Shown: one piece after another, positions 1 to 6,054 of the stretch | How the letters are laid out: each line of letters starts with the position of its first letter | Position numbering within the stretch: the stretch's first letter is position 1 | Source: Kiritimatiellia bacterium | GTDB lineage: Bacteria > Verrucomicrobiota > Kiritimatiellia > RFP12 > UBA1067 | DNA: 9,772 nt | NCBI GenBank assembly: GCA_017479035.1 | Contig: JAFVCR010000066.1 | Location: 1-9,772 of the forward strand | Direction: 5' to 3' | The notes under the pieces: generated by a model | What the model was told of the DNA's origin: nothing | The model's input: only the letters and a program-made list of their open reading frames with translations | Database searches by the model: none | Program-made: the position numbers and the translations under genes

Positions 1-3
1 CAA

Positions 4-24
4 GGCGGCGGCAAGGTCGCCGCC
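4..24. terminator. Short G+C-rich hairpin downstream of the DUF3472 gene
   Basis: A 7-bp perfect inverted repeat (positions 4-10 with 18-24, loop 11-17) lies 25 bases beyond the stop codon of the minus-strand DUF3472 gene. Read on the minus strand it could be the stem of an intrinsic terminator, but the T-tract that would follow lies outside the window. The G+C-rich repeat could equally be part of an adjacent gene that cannot be seen. Confidence 0.25.
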
Positions 25-48
25 ACAGGGACGGGATTTGATGAGAGA

Positions 49-909
49 TCAGTCGTCTATGCGTATACGGCTATATATGGGAGAGTGAATGTTGCGCGTC
101 TCCCCGCCGGTTTGCAGGAAGAATCCATTTTTCACGCTGCCGGCATCTACGGAGAGTGCGGGGTTGCGGTCTCCAGTGAAAATCGCGTGCATTACTTCGC
201 TGGATGATGAATCGTCTCCAACGCGAACCCCGGTGAATTCAGCGCGGCGGACTTCCTGTGCGCTATTGAAGTCGCGCCGGAAATCTTCTACGAAGGAATA
301 TGTGTTTTTCAGTTGCGCATCGCCGCCGGTGCCGTGTGTGGAGAACGTGGCGATTTTGGTTTTTTCGCTATCGCCGGGCTTGCCGCAATATGCGGAGAAG
401 GCCACATGGCGTTCGCCGTCTTTTTCGGCGGAGACGGTGAAGGTGTATTTTTCATTTTCCTTCCAAGCGAGCGGCATGATGGCCTGTGCGCCGGTGCCTT
501 CGCGTGAAAAGCGGTTCAAGCGCACGCCTTCGCCGGTGTAGAGAACGCGTGTGCGGTCGCTATCGGGGACGTTTTCCTCGCGGGCGTGCGAATCCATCGG
601 GTCTCCGGGGTCCCACACCGAGAATATGGCTACGCGGTCGCGGTTGGGGAGTTCCTGCAACCCCATGTAGCCGCCGTCGAACGCCAATGCGCAGAAATAC
701 GAACCCGGGGTGGACTCGCGCACAGTCATGGCGACGGACATTTCGCTTACGGCTTGCGGGGGCATTTCGTAGCGCAAGTGGACGCTGCGAGCCTGGCGTT
801 GAGACTCCAGAATCTGCTGCTGCGTCAATTCCGCAGCCAACGCGCATTGCGTTCCGAAAGCAGCAACCGCGAGTGCCGCGCCGATAGCATGATAGGTCGG
901 GAAATTCAT
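49..909 (-). CDS. Exported DUF3472-family protein
   Basis: I place the start at 909 (286 aa) rather than the upstream in-frame ATG at 945, because the protein then opens with a clean signal peptide: an uncharged hydrophobic run at about residues 8-25, ending in ALA-A. The mature protein should be periplasmic or extracellular. Its body matches the pattern I know for DUF3472: an early strand-rich segment with GGYMGLQ, then IFSVWDPGD, an EGTG turn, a K/ENEKYTF strand, and near the C-terminus the hallmark YSFVEDFRRD followed by an RRAEF strand. DUF3472 has no established biochemical role; members are common in secreted proteins of Bacteroidetes and PVC bacteria, often beside carbohydrate-related modules. 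Usually a DUF5077 module precedes it, and none is visible here. No convincing Shine-Dalgarno lies before 909, and the best promoter candidate puts transcription start almost at the ATG. Family assignment fairly sure; function unknown. Confidence 0.78.
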   Translation of the reverse strand: MNFPTYHAIGAALAVAAFGTQCALAAELTQQQILESQRQARSVHLRYEMPPQAVSEMSVAMTVRESTPGSYFCALAFDGGYMGLQELPNRDRVAIFSVWDPGDPMDSHAREENVPDSDRTRVLYTGEGVRLNRFSREGTGAQAIMPLAWKENEKYTFTVSAEKDGERHVAFSAYCGKPGDSEKTKIATFSTHGTGGDAQLKNTYSFVEDFRRDFNSAQEVRRAEFTGVRVGDDSSSSEVMHAIFTGDRNPALSVDAGSVKNGFFLQTGGETRNIHSPIYSRIRIDD

Positions 910-916
910 ATGGATA

Positions 917-945
917 TTTCTACACGATTTTGAAGAAAAAAGCAA
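917..945 (-). promoter_or_regulatory. Candidate promoter for the DUF3472 gene
   Basis: Reading the minus strand, TTGCTT (940-945) and TAGAAA (917-922) are 17 nt apart, with TG immediately before the -10 element. Transcription would start about 6-8 nt past the -10, at or next to the ATG at 909, giving a leaderless or near-leaderless mRNA. A separate TTGCAC on the same strand (965-970) has no matching -10 at normal spacing. Weak call. Confidence 0.3.
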
Positions 946-998
946 GTGTGAAATTCAAAATTTCGTGCAACAGGCGTTTTTTACGGGCTACGGGCGCA

Positions 999-1023
999 AA
1001 AAATGCGCGAAAGGCGCATTTTT
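999..1023. terminator. Bidirectional terminator-like hairpin in a divergent intergenic region
   Basis: A perfect 10-bp stem (999-1008 with 1014-1023) has a 5-nt loop. The G+C core ATGCGC/GCGCAT is flanked by A residues on the left and T residues on the right, so both strands show a stem followed by a T-tract. That is the form of a bidirectional intrinsic terminator. It ends 13 nt before the HU -35 element and lies upstream of both divergent genes, so it does not end either of them. It may insulate the two promoters, end an antisense transcript, or be a protein-binding palindrome. Confidence 0.55.
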
Positions 1024-1036
1024 ATTGATTTTTCTC

Positions 1037-1065
1037 TTGCACAATGCAAAAAAATACTGTAAAAT
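1037..1065 (+). promoter_or_regulatory. Sigma-70-type promoter of the HU gene
   Basis: TTGCAC (1037-1042), a spacer of exactly 17 nt, and TAAAAT (1060-1065) preceded by TG. Predicted transcription start is about 1072, which leaves a leader of roughly 40 nt. An AAGGA ribosome-binding site at 1101-1105 sits 8 nt before the ATG at 1114. Confidence 0.8.
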
Positions 1066-1113
1066 ACAGGCGTTGCGCGGGATTGGCCCTCGCAAACTAC
1101 AAGGAATAAAGTC

Positions 1114-1425
1114 ATGGCAACCAAGAAAGCACCGGTTCCTACCACAAAGAGCGCGATCCTCACGGCCATAGCCGAGGCGGCTGAAATCAGCAAGAAGCAG
1201 GCAACGGCGGCGTACGACAAACTCCTCGCCATCGCCTACGAGGGTGCGAAACTCGAGAAGGGCATCGTCCTCCCCGGGCTCGGCAAACTCATCGTCCAGA
1301 AGCGTCCTGCGCGCACCGTGCGCAATCCGCAGACCGGCGAAGCAATCAAGAAGCCTGCAGGCAAGGTGCTGAAGTTCCGCATCGCCAAGGTTGCCAAGGA
1401 CACCGTAGTTCCCCCCAAGAAGTAA
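1114..1425 (+). CDS. HU/IHF-family nucleoid DNA-binding protein
   Basis: A 103-aa basic protein of HU size (HU is about 90 aa), with an N-terminal extension of roughly eight residues (ATKKAPVP). The order follows HU: two N-terminal helices (about 11-45), the turn GIVLPGLGKL (50-59), then the beta-arm with ARTVRNPQTGEAI, in which the Arg-Asn-Pro tip (R70, N71, P72) carries the proline that intercalates into and bends DNA, and the closing segment K-x-L-K-F-R. As a dimer it would bind the minor groove, bend DNA and help compact the nucleoid. It has its own promoter and an intrinsic terminator, so it is monocistronic. The start is supported by AAGGA at 8-nt spacing. Family certain; I cannot tell HU from IHF or a paralogue, so no symbol is given. 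Confidence 0.95.
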   Translation: MATKKAPVPTTKSAILTAIAEAAEISKKQATAAYDKLLAIAYEGAKLEKGIVLPGLGKLIVQKRPARTVRNPQTGEAIKKPAGKVLKFRIAKVAKDTVVPPKK

Positions 1426-1507
1426 TGGAGTGGAAGGGCGATGATTGAATGAGAGAGAACGGCTGAAGGTTTGCCGGCGGCCGCAGATCTTGTCAATCAA
1501 GACGCAA

Positions 1508-1544
1508 AAAACGGGGAAGGTGTCAGATGCGCCTTCTCCGTTTT
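1508..1544 (+). terminator. Intrinsic terminator of the HU gene
   Basis: A 15-bp stem (1508-1522 with 1530-1544, including two G-U pairs) has a 7-nt loop and is followed by TTCCTTTT. It lies 80 nt after the HU stop. An ATG at 1527 falls inside this hairpin, which argues against using it as the start of the next gene. Confidence 0.8.
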
Positions 1545-1574
1545 CCTTTTAAGAGTGTAGAGGAGGGTTTCGCC

Positions 1575-4028
1575 ATGAATAGAAAAATCGCAGGATGCCT
1601 GGCAATGGGGATTGCGGCATCGGTGTTCGGGCATGTGATGCCGGCACCGCAGATTGTTCCGCCATTGTCGCAGGCGGGCGGCAATGAGCCGGTAAAAGTG
1701 GAAGCGGTGGAAGATATTGTGGCGGACAACGGACTTTTCCGCAAGGTGCAAGTTGCGGCCACATTCACTAATCCAAACTCGCGCCAGATGGCGTGGGATT
1801 GGGAATATACTCTGCCGGACGGCGCAACGGTGTGCGGATACAAACTTGAAATCGCAGGTGCGATGATCCCCGGAGTGGTGGTGGAGAAGGAAAAGGCGCG
1901 TGTTGCGTTCGAGACGGAAAAAGCGAAACGTATCGACCCGGGAATCGTTGAGCAGGTAAAGGGCAATCTGTGGCGCACGCGCATTTTTCCGCTGGAGCCG
2001 GGCATACCGCGCAGAGCGGAAATCACATACATAATGCCGCTCTCCGGCGAGGGTGCAACAATCTACGAGAGTGACGGCGATGATCTGTTCGAGGGCAGGC
2101 GCAGTGCAGTGGATGCCGCGTCTGAGCAGAGCGTCCGGTGCGAATGCAGCATGATACTTTGGGATGCCTCTAGCAGCGCGGCGGCGCACGCGCAAGCATG
2201 GCGCGCGAAGGTAGAGGAGAAATTCCCGCAAGACGGAAAATGGCGTTTCATGGCGTTCCGTAACGAGCCTGATGCGATAGCGGAGGCGGAGGGGAAAGAT
2301 GAATTGCTGAAGTTGATAGATGCGGTGGTTTACGATGGCGCGACCGACATCGACCGTGCATATCGCGCCGTGAAAGACGAACCTGGCATGAAGGCGATTT
2401 TTTCCGACGAAACTGCCACATGGGGCAGTGAGAGGAACGATTACGAGAGCGATCCGCAAGTGCTGATACTTTCGCGCAAAGATGTGACGTTTTGCAATGT
2501 CGTGAGAAAGTTGAAAGACGGCGAGAAAATACCGGATGGAGCGGAGGTCAAAAGCGGAACGCTTCTTGCAACTGCATGGGCGGCGCAACGCGTGGAACGC
2601 CTTGCTGAACAGGCCGCAGCGCGCAAGGACGAACTGCTCGCGCTAGGGCGCAGATACGGTGTGGCATCCAGCGTAACGAGCCTGATCGTGCTGGAGAATC
2701 TCGAGCAGTATATCAAGCACAAAATCGAGCCGCCCAAGGAAATGGCGTTCCACTCCGAATGGGTTAAACAGATCGCCGCGCAGGACGACCCCATACGCAA
2801 ACGCGAAGAGAGGCTTGCTCACGAGAAGGAATTGCTGGCGTTGTGGAAGGAGAGGGTGGAGTGGTGGAATAATCCGATACCTAAAACCCAAACGCCCACG
2901 AGCGGACTTTTCAATCGTGTTGCGAGCGTAGGTGCGGTGCGCACGGCAAGTGCGCCGGTTGCAATGGAGGAGCGTGGAGCAGTGGCGATGGAAATGGCGG
3001 AGGGTGCCGTTGCAGCGGGGGCCGCGCGTGCAATCGACGGAACCCGAGCCAACGCACCAGCATCAAGGGGCGGCGCGGCAATGATTGCGATAACGCCGTG
3101 GAATCCCGCAGTGCCGTATCTAAAGCGCATAGAGTCTGCGCAAGACGCATACGGGCAATACCTCGCAGAAAAGAAGGAGTACGGTTCTTCGCCGGCGTTT
3201 TTCATGGATGCGGCGGGAGTGTTTTTCAAAAAGGGCGATACGGCGTTGGGTGTGCGGGTACTCTCAAACATGGCAGAGTTCAAACTCGAGGATGCGGCGG
3301 TGTTGCGGGCGATGGCATGGCGGCTGCGCGAGGCGGGCGATTACGACGATGCAATCGCGCTGTTGCGCAAGGTGGTGAAACTGCGCGGAGAGGAGGGGCA
3401 GAGCAGGCGCGATCTTGCGTTATTGCTGGCCGAATGCGGGAAAGACCGCAAGTGCGCCAAGTATCTGGGCGAAGCGGCGGCACTTCTGCACGAGACTGCC
3501 TTCACGCCTTGGGCGAGGAGAAGTGGCCGCCGCTCCAATGACCATCAGGTGAGCATCGTGGCATTGGAGGAACTCAACGCGCTCGCCACATGGTGCAAGG
3601 CAAACGGAGTGGATGCGGAAATGCCGGAGCTTTCGGAAGAGTTCGTGCGTGAGATGCCGTTGAAACTGCGTATAGTCCTTTCATGGGATGCAGACGAGAC
3701 GGATGTGGATTTGCACGTGCTCGAGCCGAACGGCGAAGAGGCATACTACGGCCATCGCCGCACATCTCGCGGCGGCTTCTCAAGTGAAGACGTTACAACG
3801 GGATACGGTCCGGAAGAGTACCTGCGCAAGGATGCCGATGCTGGAGTATATCGCGTGCTGGCGCACTATTTCGCTTCTCACCAGACCGCGCTTACGGGAG
3901 CGACTGCGGTTTCTGCAACGGTATATACGGACTGGGCCACTGCTAACGAAAAGCGGGCGATACTTACTCTCCGCCTCGACAAGCCCAAGGACAAGGTTTC
4001 CATCGGCGAGATAACCATTGCCGAATGA
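1575..4028 (+). CDS. Exported VIT-VWA protein with helical repeats and C-terminal DUF2135 domain
   Basis: The start at 1575 (817 aa) is chosen because AGGAGG (1561-1566) lies 8 nt upstream and the protein then begins with a signal peptide (NRK, hydrophobic run, MPA). An in-frame ATG 48 nt earlier lies in the HU terminator. Domains in order: VIT (about 41-155, with YTLPDGATVCGY and a VEKEKAR-type helix), then a von Willebrand A fold with an intact MIDAS set: D197-x-S199-x-S201 (DASSS), T257 (GATD) and D278 (FSDE). Next comes the TSLIVLENLEQY segment typical after VIT-VWA pairs, a KERVEWW helix, an Ala/Met-rich low-complexity linker (about 450-505), TPR-like helices (about 567-645) and a DUF2135 (YfaP-type) beta domain (about 695-817) with DVDLHVLEPNGE and GYGPEE. 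It probably binds a divalent metal and a protein partner outside the cytoplasm. No promoter is clear; low-level read-through from HU is possible. Function unknown. Confidence 0.87.
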   Translation: MNRKIAGCLAMGIAASVFGHVMPAPQIVPPLSQAGGNEPVKVEAVEDIVADNGLFRKVQVAATFTNPNSRQMAWDWEYTLPDGATVCGYKLEIAGAMIPGVVVEKEKARVAFETEKAKRIDPGIVEQVKGNLWRTRIFPLEPGIPRRAEITYIMPLSGEGATIYESDGDDLFEGRRSAVDAASEQSVRCECSMILWDASSSAAAHAQAWRAKVEEKFPQDGKWRFMAFRNEPDAIAEAEGKDELLKLIDAVVYDGATDIDRAYRAVKDEPGMKAIFSDETATWGSERNDYESDPQVLILSRKDVTFCNVVRKLKDGEKIPDGAEVKSGTLLATAWAAQRVERLAEQAAARKDELLALGRRYGVASSVTSLIVLENLEQYIKHKIEPPKEMAFHSEWVKQIAAQDDPIRKREERLAHEKELLALWKERVEWWNNPIPKTQTPTSGLFNRVASVGAVRTASAPVAMEERGAVAMEMAEGAVAAGAARAIDGTRANAPASRGGAAMIAITPWNPAVPYLKRIESAQDAYGQYLAEKKEYGSSPAFFMDAAGVFFKKGDTALGVRVLSNMAEFKLEDAAVLRAMAWRLREAGDYDDAIALLRKVVKLRGEEGQSRRDLALLLAECGKDRKCAKYLGEAAALLHETAFTPWARRSGRRSNDHQVSIVALEELNALATWCKANGVDAEMPELSEEFVREMPLKLRIVLSWDADETDVDLHVLEPNGEEAYYGHRRTSRGGFSSEDVTTGYGPEEYLRKDADAGVYRVLAHYFASHQTALTGATAVSATVYTDWATANEKRAILTLRLDKPKDKVSIGEITIAE

Positions 4029-4051
4029 CGCTGGAACAGTGGCGCGCGAGA

Positions 4052-4075
4052 CCTCTGCCGGAGTTCCGGCAGAGG
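4052..4075 (+). terminator. Intrinsic terminator between convergent genes
   Basis: A perfect 10-bp stem (CCTCTGCCGG, 4052-4061, with 4066-4075) has loop AGTT and is followed by a T-rich tail (GTTTGTTTTATTAT). It starts 23 nt after the stop of the VIT-VWA gene, whose transcript it should end. The minus-strand permease gene stops just beyond it (TAA at 4086-4088), so the hairpin is also at its 3' end. On that strand no good T-tract follows, so termination there is less certain. Confidence 0.88.
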
Positions 4076-4085
4076 GTTTGTTTTA

Positions 4086-4892
4086 TTATACGGACGTGCG
4101 GGCGAACAGGCGTATGACACCATCGAGAGCGAGTGCCGTGAGAACCGTCGCCGCACTGGAAGGAATACCGAATGCGGTTTCCGCGCCATAGCCGATTGCG
4201 GCGGAGGCGAATGCAATCGCTCCTGCGAGGAACATCTGCGATGAGAGGCGCCGCGCAACGCGTGCCGCAGCCACGGCGGGAATTGCAAGGAACGCGATTG
4301 CAAGAAGAATGCCCACGGTGTACGCAAGCATTGCAACTGTGAGAGCGGTGACTACATAGAAAATGCATTCCCACAGGCGCACGTCAACACCGCGCAATTG
4401 CGCAAGTTCGCCATCGAACGCAACTGCCAGAAGTTTGTTGAAGCCGCATACGCTTACGCCAACAATCCCGGCGGTGAATACGGCCATCTGCGCAACGCGT
4501 GCGGCGGAGACCTCCGCAACGCTGCCAAGCAGATATTCTTCGAGGTCGACCATTTCGCCCGTGGCCCATTTGAGGAGGATCATGCCAATCGCAAAACCGC
4601 CTGCCCACACGCCGCTCAATGCGGCATCCGTCCGTGCACCGTTTTTACGGGTTATCCCCGCAAGCACGAACGCCACTGCGAGCGCGGCCAGCACAGATCC
4701 GCCGAAGGGAGAGACTGCTGCGATTCCGCACTTGTTCTCCAATACTGCCGAAAGGCCAATTCCCGCAAGCATGCTGTGCGAAATTGCCCCGGCGACATAC
4801 GTCCGCCGCCGCACCACGACGAGCGAACCCACGGATCCTGCGGCGATGGCGGCAAGCAGCAGCGCGGCAAATGGAAGAAGATGCTCCGTCAT
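4086..4892 (-). CDS. Metal-type (ABC-3 family) ABC transporter permease
   Basis: A 268-aa integral membrane protein with eight or nine hydrophobic segments, the normal size for the ZnuB/MntB/TroC permease family (ABC-3), which takes up Zn, Mn or Fe ions across the inner membrane. Family marks are VVVRRRTYVAGAISHSMLAG (residues 25-44), the L-x-G-S segment near 121-124 (LLGS), and the late stretch VGILLAIAFLAIPAVAAAR (193-211). The start at 4892 is fixed by the strong GGGGAGG just upstream and by the ATGA overlap with the ATPase stop, which implies coupled translation. An upstream in-frame ATG (5051) would only add basic residues lying inside the ATPase gene. The metal cannot be told from sequence, so no symbol is given. 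Confidence 0.92.
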   Translation of the reverse strand: MTEHLLPFAALLLAAIAAGSVGSLVVVRRRTYVAGAISHSMLAGIGLSAVLENKCGIAAVSPFGGSVLAALAVAFVLAGITRKNGARTDAALSGVWAGGFAIGMILLKWATGEMVDLEEYLLGSVAEVSAARVAQMAVFTAGIVGVSVCGFNKLLAVAFDGELAQLRGVDVRLWECIFYVVTALTVAMLAYTVGILLAIAFLAIPAVAAARVARRLSSQMFLAGAIAFASAAIGYGAETAFGIPSSAATVLTALALDGVIRLFARTSV

Positions 4893-5677
4893 TGTGCTAC
4901 CTCCCCGCAACGTGCGCATTTGCATCCGCCGCCGGCCGCGACAGAGCAGTTGTGATGTTCGAGCGTGGCGAGCGTGGCGCCGAAACTCGTCCGGAACGTT
5001 TCGCTTGCAACCTCGCCTAGGCGATGCATTCCCACGGTTCCATTGACGCAAAGAACGTGGGTGGCTTTGTCGGAAACGACGGCGAGATTGTGGCTGACCA
5101 TCAATACAGTAATGGTTTCGGCAAGTTCGCGGAAAAGGTCGTACAGTTGCGCCGTGTGGGCGGGGTCTACATTTGCAAGAGGTTCGTCGAGGAGCAACAG
5201 ATCGGGTTCCGAGGCAAGAGCCTGCGCAATCATCACACGCTGGCGTTCGCCGCCGGAGAGCGCGGCGAAGGATGCCTTGAGCATATCGCCCATTTCTACT
5301 TTTGCAATGGCGCGGCGCGCGGCTTCCCTGTCAGCCTTGCCGTAGCGGAAGCGTATTTTGCCGGCACGCCCCATAAGCACGGCCTCGAATACGGTGAGAG
5401 GAAAACGAGGGTCGATATTGATTTGTTGAGGGACATATCCTATGCGCGGCAGAGCATCCGCCGGTTTACCGCCGAATACTTTTACCTCGCCGCAGGAGGG
5501 AGCCAGTGCGCCCATGATGATTTTCAACAGCGTGGTTTTGCCGCCGCCGTTCGGCCCTACAACCGCCACTAGCGAATGCTCCGCCACGCGGAAAGCGACA
5601 TCGTGCAGCACCTCCCGCCCCGGGCGGAAGAAGCACACGTTTTTCATTTCTATCACGGTTTTATCGTTTTCCATCAT
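4889..5677 (-). CDS. Metal-type ABC transporter ATPase with Cys/His-rich C-terminal tail
   Basis: This is the first gene of the operon: 262 aa from the ATG at 5677, which has GGAAG 7 nt upstream. All nucleotide-binding motifs are present: Walker A GPNGGGKT (41-48), Q-loop YVPQQ (81-85), signature LSGGE (140-144), Walker B LLLLDE (160-165), D-loop ANVD and switch His196 (VSH). The segment FPLTVFEAVLMGR after the Q-loop is typical of ZnuC/MntA-type subunits, agreeing with the ABC-3 permease that follows. The last 24 residues are unusual: two adjacent His and four Cys (H241, H242, C244, C252, C254, C257), including a CxCxxC cluster, a likely metal site that could sense or buffer the ion. It powers import by hydrolysing ATP at the inner membrane. 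No periplasmic binding protein gene is in the window. Confidence 0.94.
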   Translation of the reverse strand: MMENDKTVIEMKNVCFFRPGREVLHDVAFRVAEHSLVAVVGPNGGGKTTLLKIIMGALAPSCGEVKVFGGKPADALPRIGYVPQQINIDPRFPLTVFEAVLMGRAGKIRFRYGKADREAARRAIAKVEMGDMLKASFAALSGGERQRVMIAQALASEPDLLLLDEPLANVDPAHTAQLYDLFRELAETITVLMVSHNLAVVSDKATHVLCVNGTVGMHRLGEVASETFRTSFGATLATLEHHNCSVAAGGGCKCARCGEVAQ

Positions 5678-5700
5678 TGCGGAACTTCCAAATGGCGTGC

Positions 5701-5729
5701 ATTCTAGCATATATCGGACGATGCGTCAA
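5701..5729 (-). promoter_or_regulatory. Sigma-70-type promoter of the metal ABC operon
   Basis: On the minus strand, TTGACG (5724-5729), a 17-nt spacer and TAGAAT (5701-5706), with an extended TGC before the -10 element. Transcription should begin near 5694, about 17 nt before the ATPase start. I looked for a Fur-, Zur- or MntR-like palindrome over it and found no convincing one; only a short GCAT/ATGC inverted repeat (5707-5710 and 5721-5724) is visible. Confidence 0.8.
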
Positions 5730-5748
5730 ATGGGAATGAAAATTGCGC

Positions 5749-5777
5749 TTGCACAAACTGTGGAAATGTGCTATTAT
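5749..5777 (+). promoter_or_regulatory. Sigma-70-type promoter of the SUMF1-fold gene
   Basis: TTGCAC (5749-5754), a 17-nt spacer and TATTAT (5772-5777) with an extended TGC before it. Predicted start is about 5784, so the mRNA would carry an untranslated leader of roughly 270 nt before the ATG at 6055. Its -35 is 20 bp from that of the divergent ABC promoter. Confidence 0.8.
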
Positions 5778-5800
5778 TTCCGCGTTCCTTTCTATAACTT

Positions 5801-5814
5801 CGCTTGCGCAAGCG
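5801..5814. repeat. 14-bp perfect palindrome just after the predicted transcription start
   Basis: CGCTTGCGCAAGCG reads the same on both strands and is centred about 24 nt downstream of the predicted start. This is a good place for a repressor operator, or for a short RNA hairpin at the 5' end of the leader. Confidence 0.5.
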
Positions 5815-5938
5815 GCGGAGTGCGTTCCACCGTGCGGGTGCATGGATGGAATGTGTACGCAGTTCGCGTATTTTGCTTTGATAGAAATCTGGACAATTTC
5901 TGAACTAGAGCAGGTACGAGGACGCGCAACGTGCAATT

Positions 5939-6026
5939 AGGCGTGGCGTATTCTCTTGTCGTGTTTTAGTTCGGGCAGTCCAGAGCCTCTATCAAAACAC
6001 GAAAGAACAGAGGAAACGCCACGCCT
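5939..6026 (+). repeat. Long two-step inverted repeat / leader hairpin
   Basis: The outer stem of 11 bp (AGGCGTGGCGT, 5939-5949, with 6016-6026) and inner stem of 8 bp (CGTGTTTT, 5960-5967, with 5994-6001) are both perfect. The 10-nt and 14-nt stretches between them are partly complementary (TTCTCTTGT against ACAGAGGAA). The apical loop is 26 nt. No T-tract follows directly, so it is not a normal terminator. I see no target-site duplication that would mark it as a miniature transposable element. Confidence 0.6.
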
Positions 6027-6054
6027 CTTATTATCGTGGCGGATGGAGTAAAAA

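Larger units (their letters stand above)
5784..6054 (+). promoter_or_regulatory. Long structured 5' leader of the SUMF1-fold gene
   Basis: This is the 271-nt stretch between the predicted transcription start and the ATG. It holds a 14-bp perfect palindrome (5801-5814), a possible 32-codon upstream ORF (ATG at 5842, stop at 5938-5940), and a long two-step hairpin (5939-6026) ending 28 nt before the start codon. The GGAG ribosome-binding site (6045-6048) is outside the hairpin. A 9-nt segment at 5877-5885 is complementary to 5988-5996 and would compete with the inner stem. I do not recognise a known riboswitch class. Function is inference. Confidence 0.45.

Noticed and set aside
1527..1574. Upstream in-frame ATG for the VIT-VWA gene
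   Set aside because: It lies in the HU terminator loop; the ATG at 1575 has an ideal AGGAGG and is followed by a signal peptide.
1497..2588. 363-codon open frame on the minus strand
   Set aside because: It is the reverse-strand shadow of the VIT-VWA gene, is rich in Arg/His/Cys, and has no recognisable domain or good start.
4363..5046. 227-codon open frame on the plus strand
   Set aside because: It is a shadow of the permease and ATPase genes, has a low-complexity Ala/Arg/Thr composition and no family resemblance.
4893..5051. 53-codon N-terminal extension of the permease
   Set aside because: It lies inside the ATPase gene, is strongly basic, and the ATG at 4892 has a strong ribosome-binding site and an ATGA overlap.
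5678..5760. Fur/Zur/MntR operator over the metal transporter promoter
   Set aside because: I could find no palindrome of the expected length or sequence; only a 4-bp inverted repeat is present.
5939..6026. Miniature inverted-repeat transposable element
   Set aside because: There are inverted arms but no flanking target-site duplication and no second copy in the window; it cannot be excluded without the genome.
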